Source: Planctomycetota bacterium (lineage in GTDB: Bacteria; Planctomycetota; PLA2). From it: a stretch of DNA of 64,000 nt. Below are positions 1 to 8,602 of the stretch, piece after piece (the stretch's first letter is position 1; each line of letters opens with the position of its first letter). The stretch lies in the NCBI GenBank assembly GCA_021776735.1, contig JAJFFH010000027.1, forward strand, positions 434,001-498,000. Reading direction: 5' to 3'. The position numbers and the translations under genes are program-made. The notes beneath the pieces were generated by a model. It was given only the letters and a program-made list of their open reading frames with translations. It had not been told where the DNA came from and made no database searches.

Positions 1-1
1 G

Positions 2-991
2 CTTTCTGTGTACACGCGCAAGTCGCTTCCGCAGGGCTGGGCTGTGAACCAGAGCAACCTCGCCCTCGCGCTCGTCGATCAAGCCAAAGTAGCGCAAGGT
101 CCGGCGCGTCTCCGGCTGCTGGGCGAAGCGGTTGTCGCATACCGCCAGGCACTTCTTGTGTACACGAGAGAGTCGTTTCCGCAGGACTGGCCGTCGGCCC
201 AAGCCGGCCTCACGAACGCGCGCCTCAGTCAGGCGACCGGGTCGCAAGGGGCTGCGCGCGCGCGCCTGTTCGGAGAGGTGGTCGAAGCCTACCGCCAAAC
301 GCTTGAGGTTCGGACGCGCGAGTCGCGTCCTCTGGTCTGGGCCGGAACCCAAGTCAAACTCGCCACAGCCCTTCTCAATCAGGCGAGGGCGTCGGAAGGA
401 CCGGCGCGCTCCCGTCTGCTGGGCGAAGCCGTTTCAGCCTATCGCGAAGTGCTCGAGGAGTACAAGCGCGAGACGGTTCCGCATGATTGGGCGGCGGCCC
501 AGCACAATCTCGCGCGCGCGCTCCGTGACCAAGCCACCGGGGTGCGAGGCGCGGCACGCTCGCGCCTGTTGGAACAAGCGGTTGAGGCCTACCGCCAGGC
601 GCTTGAGGTCCGGACGCGTGAGACGCTTCCACGGGGCTGGGCCGCGACCCACCAAAACCTCGGCGCAACGCTCGCTGATCAGGCCTGGGCGGGGCAGGGC
701 CCGGCGCATTCGCGTCTGTTGGAAGAAGCGGTCGCGGCCTATCGTCACGCGCTCTTGGTGTACACTCGCGAGGCGTCTCCCCAAGACTGGGCCCAGACCC
801 AGGACTTCCTCGCCTTTGCGCTCCATAGGCAGTTCAGCAAGGCGGTAGGCGGGCAGCGCCGCATCTTGCTGAAGCAAGCGGTTGTCGCCATGGAGAACAC
901 CTTGACGGTGTGGAAGGCCGAGCAGTACCCCGTGAGGGTGATCCGGCTCAGGATACTGAAAGAGAAACTCCAAAAACTTGAGTCTCGCTGA
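2..991 (+). CDS. TPR-like tandem repeat protein, C-terminal part (5' end outside window)
   Basis: Open at the left edge of the window; the first complete codon in frame is at 2 and the stop is TGA at 989-991, leaving about 329 residues. The visible part is six copies of a 50-residue unit of the type AYRQALxVYTRExxPQDWA, which is a TPR-like helix pair. The DW-type anchor (GGC TGG, GAC TGG and similar) recurs at 35, 185, 335, 485, 635 and 785, an exact 150-bp period without indels. The C-terminus (about residue 270 on) is less repetitive. The same unit fills the DUF4062 gene at 42745-45123, so the missing N-terminus may carry DUF4062 and a membrane segment, but that cannot be seen here. Probable role is protein-protein interaction; the specific function is unknown. 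Confidence 0.8.
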   Translation, partial: LSVYTRKSLPQGWAVNQSNLALALVDQAKVAQGPARLRLLGEAVVAYRQALLVYTRESFPQDWPSAQAGLTNARLSQATGSQGAARARLFGEVVEAYRQTLEVRTRESRPLVWAGTQVKLATALLNQARASEGPARSRLLGEAVSAYREVLEEYKRETVPHDWAAAQHNLARALRDQATGVRGAARSRLLEQAVEAYRQALEVRTRETLPRGWAATHQNLGATLADQAWAGQGPAHSRLLEEAVAAYRHALLVYTREASPQDWAQTQDFLAFALHRQFSKAVGGQRRILLKQAVVAMENTLTVWKAEQYPVRVIRLRILKEKLQKLESR

Positions 992-995
992 CGTG

Positions 996-1193
996 GTGTC
1001 TTTTGCTCTCAACGGCTGATCGAGTTGAGAGCTTCGGGGGCGAGGAATTTGGTCGGTTCGTGCGTGAAGCGCGAGCCGATGAAATGGATGCGTGGGGTTG
1101 GCAGTGTCTTTTGGCTTCAACGGCTGATGCCGTTGAGAGCTTCGGGGGCGAGAGATTTGGTCGGTTCGCGCGTGAAGCGCGAGCCGATGAAAC
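996..1193. repeat. Two tandem 90-bp repeats with internal hairpins
   Basis: Copy 1 (996-1085) and copy 2 (1104-1193) are near-identical, with a period of 108 bp. Each starts GTGTCTTTTG and contains an inverted repeat: GCTCTCAAC / GTTGAGAGC in copy 1, and CAACGGC-TGAT-GCCGTTG in copy 2. A conserved segment GTGAAGCGCGAGCCGATGAAA closes each copy within a few mismatches. The hairpin core CTCAACGGC-4nt-GCCGTTGAG reappears at 40717-40738, so this is a dispersed family. The reading frame across it (1003-1221) is judged to be a by-product of the repeat, not a gene. The gap lies between convergent genes, so a role in transcription termination is possible. Confidence 0.8.
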
Positions 1194-1210
1194 TGCGTCT
1201 TCCGCGGAGC

Positions 1211-3265
1211 CTACTCCTTGAGCTTTGCTGGTTCCGCGGCGCGGGCGCTTTCTTCGGTCCAGTGCAGCACATCGACCGGGCAGACATCGACGCAGATTCC
1301 GCAGCCGATGCACGATGACGTCTTCAGGGTTACGGGTTCCGCGCGTTTGGCGAAGTCCATGACCGGGATCCCCATCTGGCATTCTCGCGAGCACTGGCCG
1401 CAGGCGATGCATTTGTCGCGCGCGGGGACGATCTTGAAGCGGCTCGCGATACGTCCGATCAGGTTCATGTACATGCGCAGCGGGCAGAAGAAGCGGCACC
1501 ATGCGCGGTTACCGAAAAACCAGTAGAACCCGAGGCCGACCGCGCCCGCGAGCATCGTGTCGATCCAGATGCCGTACAGGTGCAGGCCCTCGTCGGCGAC
1601 CGCCCAGCTTCCAAAAAAGATGGTCAGGATCGATACCGCGAAGGCGAGGCCCAACACGATCTTGCCCGCCGCGCGCTCGAAGCGGATCGACTTCGGGCCG
1701 CGCGGGGCGAGATGGCGGACGTTGTCGCCCAGCGTTTCGGCGAGCGCACCACACCCGCAGACCCACGAGCAAAAACGACTACCCTGGAAATAGACCAGCA
1801 ACGGGATCCCGACGAACGTCAGGCCGACGGCGTAGAGAAACGGACCCATGTGGCCCGCGAGCAACGGCTTGCTGATCGCCTCGATCGAAAGCGGCCAGGC
1901 GAGGATCAGATGAAAGGCGTAGCCGGCCTTGGCGTACCACTCCGGCGCGAAACGCGGCAGGATGAACAGCGGCAGGATGCAGAGCATGAAGCACTGGAAG
2001 AAGATGACGCTCGCGTATTTCCAGCGCTGAAACTTCGAGTACCAGTACTTGCGCAGCGCCTTGATGCCCCAGATCAGCACCGCGCCGGAATAGGCGATGG
2101 TGAACCACTCCCACCAGTGCAGCGCGCCAAAGTTGAAGTCGTTCCAGCCGAGATCGAATGCGCTATGCGGCCAAAGCGGCGGGTATTTTTTGGCGGCGTA
2201 GAACAGCCAGAACAGCGCAAACACGCCGGCGAACGTCAGCGCGCGCAACGGGGTCCACTCTTTCTCCATCCGGATGCCGGTCTTCTTGAAGAACTTGTGC
2301 GGCAACTCCGCGCCGGCGGCCACGAGCACCCAGTCGTTGTCCACGTCGGTGGTCTTGTCGCCAACCTGCAGCGCGACCCGCTCGTCGTCTATGCGGCCGA
2401 CGGTGGAGGAAAAGACCGGTCGCACGCGGCCGTCCCGAATGGCGGCATCGATCTTCTCGCGGTTGCGCGACTTCAATCTGAAAAAACCCTCGCGCCGGTA
2501 GGACAGCGTGACGTTCGCGACCTCGGCGAGCGCAAGCGCCGCTTCAACCGCGCTGTCGCCGCCGCCCACCACAAGCACGTTCTCGCCCTTGTGGTCGTCC
2601 GGGTCGTAGAGCCGGTACGCTACCTTGTCGAGGTCCTCGCCCGGCACGCCGAGACGCCGCGGATTGCCGCGCTTGCCGATCGCGAGCACAACGCGCCGCG
2701 CCCGCACAACATCGCCGTCCTTGGCTGTGCCTTCCTTGACCTCGATCGAAAAGCAACCCTGCTCCCGCCGAATCGCCGTGACCTCCACCCCCTCGCGAAC
2801 GTTCAAGTCCTCCTCGGCAAGCTGTGCGTCCCACTTGGCCAGGAGCTCTTCCTTCACGCTGTCTTCGAGCCAAAGCCGCGCGTGGTACGCCACGTTCTTC
2901 GGTTCGGCGTAGATCTCCTTGCCCTTCGAGAACTCGCGGATCGTGTTGGCCAGCCGGCCCGACTCGAGAGTCAGCGTGCGCAGATTCTGGCAGCACTTCG
3001 CCTCCATCGCCGCCGCAAGACCGGACGAGCCGCCGCCGACGATCAGCACGTCGTAGACATCGCTCTCTTTTTCGGCCCGCGCGTCGGGCAGCGAACCGAT
3101 GTGCGCCATCACCTCGACGCCCTGGTTCGCCGCGGCGCGAATCGTGGGGGCGCCCGCGAGGTCGCCGACGATGTAGAGCCCCGAAACCGACGACTCGTGG
3201 TGCGCCTTGAGCGCGGGGAGACGGACCTCGTCATGGTCGGGGCGGCCGATCAACCAGCGCAGCAT
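1211..3265 (-). CDS. Membrane flavoprotein (Trx-reductase-like) fused to NapH-like and 2x[4Fe-4S] ferredoxin domains
   Basis: 684 residues, ATG start at 3265. Residues about 70-330 form a two-dinucleotide-binding flavoprotein of the thioredoxin-reductase/YpdA type, with GGGSSGLAAA for FAD and GGGDSAVEAA for NAD(P). From about 340 to 600 there are several transmembrane helices with two cysteine clusters (CSWVCGCG and CRFFCPLR), as in NapH/NosR-type membrane ferredoxins. Residues 617-665 carry two CxxCxxCxxxC motifs for two [4Fe-4S] clusters. The arrangement suggests electrons passing from NAD(P)H through FAD and Fe-S centres to or from an unknown partner at the membrane. Residues 30-50 (GLYIVGDLAG) resemble the end of another reductase domain, suggesting partial duplication. 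No CxxC redox-active disulfide is seen in the flavin domain. The physiological substrate is unknown. It follows purE by 60 bp. Confidence 0.8.
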   Translation of the reverse strand: MLRWLIGRPDHDEVRLPALKAHHESSVSGLYIVGDLAGAPTIRAAANQGVEVMAHIGSLPDARAEKESDVYDVLIVGGGSSGLAAAMEAKCCQNLRTLTLESGRLANTIREFSKGKEIYAEPKNVAYHARLWLEDSVKEELLAKWDAQLAEEDLNVREGVEVTAIRREQGCFSIEVKEGTAKDGDVVRARRVVLAIGKRGNPRRLGVPGEDLDKVAYRLYDPDDHKGENVLVVGGGDSAVEAALALAEVANVTLSYRREGFFRLKSRNREKIDAAIRDGRVRPVFSSTVGRIDDERVALQVGDKTTDVDNDWVLVAAGAELPHKFFKKTGIRMEKEWTPLRALTFAGVFALFWLFYAAKKYPPLWPHSAFDLGWNDFNFGALHWWEWFTIAYSGAVLIWGIKALRKYWYSKFQRWKYASVIFFQCFMLCILPLFILPRFAPEWYAKAGYAFHLILAWPLSIEAISKPLLAGHMGPFLYAVGLTFVGIPLLVYFQGSRFCSWVCGCGALAETLGDNVRHLAPRGPKSIRFERAAGKIVLGLAFAVSILTIFFGSWAVADEGLHLYGIWIDTMLAGAVGLGFYWFFGNRAWCRFFCPLRMYMNLIGRIASRFKIVPARDKCIACGQCSRECQMGIPVMDFAKRAEPVTLKTSSCIGCGICVDVCPVDVLHWTEESARAAEPAKLKE

Positions 3266-3295
3266 GCGATCCTCCGGTGGCCTAACTCGGGCGGA

Positions 3296-3314
3296 AGCAT
3301 ACGGACGGCGATGC
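3296..3314 (-). repeat. Dispersed 19-bp repeat, copy 1 (intergenic)
   Basis: Plus strand reads AGCATACGGACGGCGATGC, so the minus strand matches RCATCGCCGTCCGTNNGCT completely. It lies in the 60-bp gap between purE and the flavoprotein gene. Confidence 0.85.
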
Positions 3315-3325
3315 CCCCGGGCCCC

Positions 3326-3841
3326 CTATGAGTCTTCTTGCTGTGTTTCTCTTTGGACGTGGGCGTCGTCGCCCAGGACCTTTTGGCGCATCCTCTCACG
3401 GTAGTCTTGGATGCGCGTGCGGACCGTTTGGTCACTCGTGCCCAGGATTTGGCAGGCGAAGAGTGCGGCGTTCATGGCGCCGGCCTTGCCGATGCCGAAC
3501 GTGGCGACGGCGACGCCGGGGGGCATCTGCACGATTGACAGCAAGGCGTCCACGCCGAACAGCGATCCGCCGGCGGCCGGAATGCCGAGGACCGGCAGGT
3601 CGGTGTGCGCCGCCATGGCGCCGGGGAGCGCCGCGGCCATGCCCGCCATGCCGACGAGTACCTCGAGGCCGCGCTCGCGGGCGGTCTCGCAGTAGGTCTG
3701 AACTTCGCTCGGGGTGCGGTGTGCGGAAAGGATGCGCACCTCGTGCGGCACGTCGAGCTCGGCGAGCAGGGTGCGTCCGCGTTCGAGTTGCGGGAGGTCG
3801 CTTTTTGATCCGAGGAGAAAACCGATGCGGGGGGCGCTCAT
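3326..3841 (-). CDS. purE: N5-carboxyaminoimidazole ribonucleotide mutase (PurE)
   Basis: 171 residues, the normal size for a class I PurE. It converts N5-CAIR to CAIR in de novo purine synthesis in the cytoplasm. The family signatures are in order: GSKSD near the N-terminus, SAHRTP around residue 40, GMAAALPG around 70, and PPGVAVAT followed by GKAGAMNAAL. Bacterial PurE usually has GGAAHLPG at the third site; here it is GMAAALPG, a variation on the substrate loop. The ATG at 3841 has an AGGAG ribosome site that overlaps the purC stop codon 9 bp upstream, so purC and purE are co-translated. No purK is in the window. Confidence 0.95.
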   Translation of the reverse strand: MSAPRIGFLLGSKSDLPQLERGRTLLAELDVPHEVRILSAHRTPSEVQTYCETARERGLEVLVGMAGMAAALPGAMAAHTDLPVLGIPAAGGSLFGVDALLSIVQMPPGVAVATFGIGKAGAMNAALFACQILGTSDQTVRTRIQDYRERMRQKVLGDDAHVQRETQQEDS

Positions 3842-3850
3842 TGGGTGCTC

Positions 3851-4726
3851 CTACTCCATCAACCGCTTGGCGATCTCTTCGTAGCGTTGGGCGGTCTTTT
3901 GGATGATCTCCGGCGGAATATCGGGGGGCGGGGGCTGTTTGTCCCAGCCGGACTGTTCGAGCCAGTCGCGCACGATCTGCTTGTCGAAGCTGTCTTGTGC
4001 GCGGCCGGGTTCGTAGGTTTCCTGGTCCCAATAGCGCGACGAGTCCGGCGTGAGGGCTTCGTCGGCGAGCACGAGGCGGCCGTGCAGCAGCCCGAACTCG
4101 AACTTCGTGTCCGCGAGGATGATGCCGCGCTTGTTGGCGTATTGGGCACCTTCGTCGTAGAGCCGCAGCGACAGTTCACGCAGCTCCGCGGCCCGGTTCT
4201 CGCCGAGTTGCTCCTCGACCTCCGCGAACGTCATCGGCTCGTCGTGCTCGTCGTCCTTGGTCGTCGGCGTGAAGATCGGCTCGGGCAACTTCGCGCTGTG
4301 GACCAGGCCCGCGGGGAGCGGGACGCCGCAGACCGTGCCGCTCTTCTGGTACTCCTTCCAGCCGGAGCCGGCGAGGTAGCCGCGCACGACGCATTCGACC
4401 GGGACGATCTCCAGCCGGCGGACCAGCATCGTGCGGCCGCGGGTAATCTCGGCCTCGCGCCGCACGGGGCCGGGCATTTCGTCGATGTCGGTGCTGACCA
4501 GATGGCTGGGGCAGACATCTTCGAGGCGTCGGAACCAGAATTCGGACAACCGGGTCAGGACGATCCCACGGCCGGGCACACCCTGGCGCAGGATGCAGTC
4601 GAACGCCGACAGCCGGTCGGTCGAGATCAAAACGAGCCGATCGTCGGCGCCGTAGATCTCGCGCACCTTGCCGCTGCGCCGTTCCGACAGCCCGGGGAGA
4701 TCGACTTCGAGCACGGCCTCGTTCAT
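3851..4726 (-). CDS. purC: Phosphoribosylaminoimidazole-succinocarboxamide synthase (PurC)
   Basis: SAICAR synthetase joins CAIR and aspartate using ATP, the step after PurE. I start it at ATG 4726 (291 residues); an upstream in-frame ATG at 4843 would add 39 residues with no family similarity. Visible signatures are GKVREIY near residue 20, STDRLSAFD near 35, VVRGYLAGSGWKEYQ near 115, TTKDDEHDEP near 145 and IILADTKFEFG near 190. It is first in a minus-strand unit with purE. The 260-bp space to the divergent aroA start must hold both promoters; it contains a small GTGCCG/CGGCAC hairpin and two GGAACGTGGT copies but no convincing promoter. Confidence 0.95.
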   Translation of the reverse strand: MNEAVLEVDLPGLSERRSGKVREIYGADDRLVLISTDRLSAFDCILRQGVPGRGIVLTRLSEFWFRRLEDVCPSHLVSTDIDEMPGPVRREAEITRGRTMLVRRLEIVPVECVVRGYLAGSGWKEYQKSGTVCGVPLPAGLVHSAKLPEPIFTPTTKDDEHDEPMTFAEVEEQLGENRAAELRELSLRLYDEGAQYANKRGIILADTKFEFGLLHGRLVLADEALTPDSSRYWDQETYEPGRAQDSFDKQIVRDWLEQSGWDKQPPPPDIPPEIIQKTAQRYEEIAKRLME

Positions 4727-4986
4727 GGGCCGGGACTCTACCAAAGAGCCCCAGCGCGCCACGTGCCGCCGATGGCTCCCGGTTGCTCGGTTGGGTTGTT
4801 GGAGTGCCGTACCGAGCCCGGCACAAAAGAGTGGTTTTGACAAAAGAGATGCGTTGAAATCGTTTTAGGTATCGGGTCTGCGCCGGATTCGCGTCGGGGC
4901 GCGGCGGAACGTGGTGGAACGTGGTGGACCGACGAGGGAGCGGGCAGGCGGCGGTTTGGTCCGGTACCGGGGGTAAACTCTGGCGG

Positions 4987-6246
4987 ATGGATATAGCCGT
5001 CCAACCCGGTCGGATCCGGGGGCGGATCCGCGTACCCGGATCGAAATCCGTGGCCCAGCGCGCACTCATCCTCGCCACGCGCTTCGGGGGGACGATCCAG
5101 AATGTGCCTGAGGGCGAGGATGTCGAGCGCATGTGCGCCGGACTACGCGCCCTCGGTTTTCGCATCGACGAGGGACCGGTTGACGGATCTATCGAAGAGC
5201 CGTTCGAGAGGCCCGAAAGTCCCGAAAGGCCCGAGAGGCCGGACGGGTCGCCCGGGGATCCCGGCGTGGAGCGCGGCGTTTGTGTCGTCTCGGGCGGATT
5301 TTCGCGTCGGGAGGCGGAGATCGATGCCGGGAACAACGGGACCGCGGCGCGGCTGCTCCTGGCCTTGGCAAGTTTGCGGGACGTGTGGACTGTGATCGAC
5401 GGGTCGGCGCGGTTGCGCGAGCGGCCGGTGGCGCCGCTGTGCAAGGCGTTGCGCGAGCTGGGCGCGGAAGTTACGGGCGATGCGTTTCCGGTGCGCGTGA
5501 AGGGGCCGATTCGCGGCACGACGGTGCGGATTTCCACGGGAATCTCAAGTCAGTTCGCCACCGCACTCATTTTGCTCGTACCGAGGGTCAAGGGGCTGCG
5601 AATCAACGTGTCGGGTCGGCGCTCGTTTTCCTACGTAAACCTGACTGCCTATGTGCAGCGGGGGTTTTCAGACCCCTACATCGTCGAGCCGGACTTCAGC
5701 TCCGCCGCCGTGTTTGCCGTCGCCGCCGCCACGACCCGCGGCGACCTCTTGCTCGAAGGGATCACCCTGTCGTCGCCGCAGGGCGACGCCCGCGTCGCGC
5801 CCTACTTGAACAAGGCGGGAGCACGCGTGACCGGCGAGGACGGCGGCCTGCGCGTGCGCGGCGGACCGCTGCGCGGCTTTCGTGCGGACGTGGCGAACTG
5901 TCCGGATCTCGCGCCGCTTCTCGGCGTGATGGGAGCCCTGGCGACAGGCGAAACGCTCCTTACGGGCGCACCGCATCTCACGCACAAGGAGAGCGACCGG
6001 ATCGCGACCACCGTCGGGCTGATCCGCGCCCTGGGCGGCAAAGCGGAGCCCCGCGAGGACGGATTTCTGGTGACGGGCGGCCGGCGTCTGCACGGAGGAA
6101 CGGTCTCCGCGGCGGGCGACCATCGCATCGCCATGGCCGCCGCGGTCCTTGCCCTGAACGTCCCCGGCGTTACGGTGACCGGAGCCGAGGCGGTGCGAAA
6201 GTCCTATCCGGATTTTTTTGGCGAGCTGGCCCGTCTCACGGAGTGA
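4987..6246 (+). CDS. aroA: 3-phosphoshikimate 1-carboxyvinyltransferase (EPSP synthase)
   Basis: EPSP synthase transfers the enolpyruvyl group of PEP to shikimate-3-phosphate in the chorismate pathway. ATG at 4987 gives 419 residues, close to the family length, and begins directly at the conserved MDIAVQPG..VPGSKSVAQRA region. Other signatures are NNGTAARLLLAL around residue 115, SSQFATALILL around 180, and KESDRI plus YPDFF near the C-terminus. Residues about 70-90 are a proline/glutamate-rich run (PESPERPERPDG) whose DNA is a degenerate CCCGA(G/A)AGG repeat; this looks like a later expansion in a surface loop. It is the first gene of a probable operon reaching to uvrA; the next gene begins at the base after its stop. 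Confidence 0.95.
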   Translation: MDIAVQPGRIRGRIRVPGSKSVAQRALILATRFGGTIQNVPEGEDVERMCAGLRALGFRIDEGPVDGSIEEPFERPESPERPERPDGSPGDPGVERGVCVVSGGFSRREAEIDAGNNGTAARLLLALASLRDVWTVIDGSARLRERPVAPLCKALRELGAEVTGDAFPVRVKGPIRGTTVRISTGISSQFATALILLVPRVKGLRINVSGRRSFSYVNLTAYVQRGFSDPYIVEPDFSSAAVFAVAAATTRGDLLLEGITLSSPQGDARVAPYLNKAGARVTGEDGGLRVRGGPLRGFRADVANCPDLAPLLGVMGALATGETLLTGAPHLTHKESDRIATTVGLIRALGGKAEPREDGFLVTGGRRLHGGTVSAAGDHRIAMAAAVLALNVPGVTVTGAEAVRKSYPDFFGELARLTE

Positions 6247-8106
6247 ATGATGCGTCGAGCAACTACGACCACTCTCCCCTGTTTCGTTCTCCTTGCGCTC
6301 TTCGCAGTCCCGGCTGCGGGTGTGCGTGCGGCCCCCGCAGGCTCCGTCATCAAGGACCAGGAGCTCGAGTCGCCCATCCAGGGGATGAGCGATCGAATAC
6401 GCGAGTGGAAACGGGGCAAGCTGGGCCCGGAAAAGCTGGTCGAGAGCTACGCCGTCGAGGCCGCCGAACGGGGGCTCTCGAAGCGCGAGCGTGCGATCCG
6501 GGTCTACCTTCACGGGTATGCGCTGCTGCGTGTCCGCGGCGACGTTCCGGGCGCGCGGATTCAGTTCGAGCGCGCGTTCGCATCGTGGAACGCGTTTCCG
6601 GCGACGTGTGTGGCGTGCGCCATCTGCGCCGTGAAACGCGATGACAAGCGAGCCGCGAAGGGTTGGTTGCGCAAGGCCCTGCTCCACGACCGCGACAACC
6701 TGCCCACGCTGCACATGCTCGGTCGGGTAGCCGTGAACCAGGGCGAGCTTGATGAAGCCGAGCGCTACTACGGGCTGGCGCGCGAGATCAAGATCACGCC
6801 GGACGCTCTCGCGGGGCTTCAGAGCGTCTACACGAGCCGGCGGCGGCGCACGCGTGACAAGGAAGAGAGGAAAAAGCTCGAGGAAAAAATTCTCGGCGTC
6901 GCCCGGGCGCATCTGCTGATCGCGCCGGAGAGCGGCGCGGCCCACCTCCTGATGTCCCAGGCATACAAGGACGTGGGCCAACTCGACAAGGCGATCGAGA
7001 CCCTCGAAGACGCCGTTGCGAACGACACCCTCGACAAGCGATCGAAAGGCGCCGGACTGCGAAGCCTCGCCGGACTGTACCAACGGCAGGGACGCGTGGG
7101 ACAGGTCAAGCGCTCCTTGGACCGCCTGCTGCAGCTCAAGATCATGAACGATGCGGACCAGACCCGGGTCAAGAAGATGCTGGCCGACCTGAACCAGAAG
7201 GGGCCGGCGTCGTTTCTGATCTGGCGGGTCGAAGAACTTCTCAAGGCCGTCAAGAACGATGGCGTCGATGTGCGAACCCGGGGCCGGGCGCTCAACGCGG
7301 TTCTCGAACTCGTGGGCTCGCAGTACCTGGCCCGCGACCCGCGCCTGAACGAGCTACGGCACCGAATGTTTCGCGAGGTGTTTCGCACGCTGATCGACAC
7401 GCGACCGACGATCACGCACGAAATCCTCGAGTGGATCGAGCGTGAAATCCGCGATCCGAACCTGATCCGCATCCTCGTGCACTTCGTCTACCCGAGCACC
7501 GCGCCGGATCGCGCGCCGCCGTCGGTCCGTGTGGCGGCCGTCCGGGCGCTCGAGGTCTCGGCCGGCCCGATCGCGCTGCCGACGTTGTATTACTGCGTGA
7601 AGGATCCGAGCGGCCGCGTACTGCGCGCCGTGGACAAGGCGCTGGAGCGCCACTTCGGCATTCGCAGCGTCGTCGGCGGCGGAATCCAGCCCTTGAGCGA
7701 TCGCCAGATCATCAAGTTCCGCAAGCAGTGGCGCGCCCACGTCCGGAGCGACTTCGGCGCCGAGAAACTCGCGGCGGCGTACGTCGAAATGAGCGAGGTC
7801 GTGGCACCCGAGAGTTCGCAGGCGGCCGGGCAGCGTTCTGCGCCGCTCGTCGATCACACCGTCAATCTCGTGCTCGACAACGACCTGCCCTGGAAGGCAT
7901 GGAAGCCGGCCTACAACTTCCTTGCGCACTATTGGGGCAAGGACTTCCGACCGCCCGAGCAGCGCGGCAAGCCCGTCCAGCGCTCCCAACGCGCGGCCAT
8001 CGCCAAGGAAATCGAAACGGAGTGGGGGACGAGAGCCAAAAAACCGTTGCCGGAGGTCGCCGGCCCGGTGAAGGACCGCAAACCGATGAAGGACCGCAAG
8101 CGGTGA
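6247..8106 (+). CDS. Secreted TPR/HEAT-repeat protein
   Basis: 619 residues. A signal peptide (LPCFVLLALFAVPAAGVRA, roughly residues 10-28) implies export. Residues about 75-290 form TPR-type helix pairs, for example GELDEAERYYGLAREIK and GQLDKAIETLEDAVAND. Residues about 385-460 include a HEAT-like pair (VRVAAVRALEVSAGPIALP). The C-terminus is basic (VKDRKPMKDRKR). Start ATG is immediately after the aroA stop, with GGAG inside the end of aroA acting as ribosome site; a second ATG follows at 6250. The role is unknown. It is probably a periplasmic or envelope scaffold, possibly working with the small lipoprotein and PBP4 that follow. Confidence 0.75.
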   Translation: MMRRATTTTLPCFVLLALFAVPAAGVRAAPAGSVIKDQELESPIQGMSDRIREWKRGKLGPEKLVESYAVEAAERGLSKRERAIRVYLHGYALLRVRGDVPGARIQFERAFASWNAFPATCVACAICAVKRDDKRAAKGWLRKALLHDRDNLPTLHMLGRVAVNQGELDEAERYYGLAREIKITPDALAGLQSVYTSRRRRTRDKEERKKLEEKILGVARAHLLIAPESGAAHLLMSQAYKDVGQLDKAIETLEDAVANDTLDKRSKGAGLRSLAGLYQRQGRVGQVKRSLDRLLQLKIMNDADQTRVKKMLADLNQKGPASFLIWRVEELLKAVKNDGVDVRTRGRALNAVLELVGSQYLARDPRLNELRHRMFREVFRTLIDTRPTITHEILEWIEREIRDPNLIRILVHFVYPSTAPDRAPPSVRVAAVRALEVSAGPIALPTLYYCVKDPSGRVLRAVDKALERHFGIRSVVGGGIQPLSDRQIIKFRKQWRAHVRSDFGAEKLAAAYVEMSEVVAPESSQAAGQRSAPLVDHTVNLVLDNDLPWKAWKPAYNFLAHYWGKDFRPPEQRGKPVQRSQRAAIAKEIETEWGTRAKKPLPEVAGPVKDRKPMKDRKR

Positions 8107-8552
8107 AAAGCATCGCCTTCCTGCCGCTTTTGGTCCTCTTCATCGCGTGCCAATCAACGGGCGGAAAAAACAGGGGGCGTGGGGGCGACAAGGGCGAGCC
8201 GGAGCGTCCCGACGCGCAGGCGCTGGCCCGAGAAACGTTGGTGCGGGCGCGGCGGGCGCGGCTGGTCTTGTCGGAACGCTGGCGTGAGGACGCGAGCCTG
8301 ACCGCGGCGCATGTGGCGGGCGAGGGTGCGGAGCAGGAGGCGCAGGGCAATGTCGTGTTCTTGCTGTCCGGGCTGCGGCTTGAGATCGCGGGCAGCCTGA
8401 AGATCACCTGGATGCCGGACCACGACGAGGTCCTGGTTTACGCCTCGGACGTGGAGCTGTTTCGCCAGCAGCGGAAGGACCGTCCGTACAGCAGCAAGAA
8501 CCTCTCCGCGGTCACGATGGCCAACGACCAGGTGTCGTTTTTTCAGCAGTAG
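8103..8552 (+). CDS. Small lipoprotein, possibly OstA/LptA-like
   Basis: 149 residues from GTG 8103, which overlaps the upstream stop as GTGA. The N-terminus (KSIAFLPLLVLFIAC) is a lipoprotein signal with lipobox LFIAC. After a charged linker, residues about 75-140 show alternating hydrophobic strands (QGNVVFLLSGLRLEIAG, then EVLVYASDVELF). This is reminiscent of the repeated beta-strands of OstA/LptA-type proteins that handle lipopolysaccharide, but the similarity is by eye only. Its position between a secreted TPR protein and a PBP4 supports an envelope role. Start choice rests on the signal peptide and the overlap pattern used throughout this region. Confidence 0.65.
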   Translation: MKSIAFLPLLVLFIACQSTGGKNRGRGGDKGEPERPDAQALARETLVRARRARLVLSERWREDASLTAAHVAGEGAEQEAQGNVVFLLSGLRLEIAGSLKITWMPDHDEVLVYASDVELFRQQRKDRPYSSKNLSAVTMANDQVSFFQQ

Positions 8553-8602
8553 CCTGATTCCGCTGGAATTGTCGGTGGCGGCGTGACAATCGGGGATCCA
8601 CG

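Noticed and set aside
1003..1221. 72-residue frame with a twice-repeated peptide
   Set aside because: Translation of the tandem 90-bp repeat; no start context and the repeat has hairpins.
2709..2726. ACATCGCCGTCCTTGGCT resembling the 19-bp repeat with one base missing
   Set aside because: It lies in a conserved coding segment (AKDGDVV) and lacks one core base; it may be a decayed copy but cannot be told from chance.
1580..3331. Long open frame opposite the flavoprotein gene
   Set aside because: Arg/Ala/Val-rich antisense shadow typical of high-GC DNA; the minus strand carries clear domains.
4837..4870. TTGACA as a -35 box for aroA
   Set aside because: No fitting -10 at 16-18 bp; the sequence there is TCGTTT.
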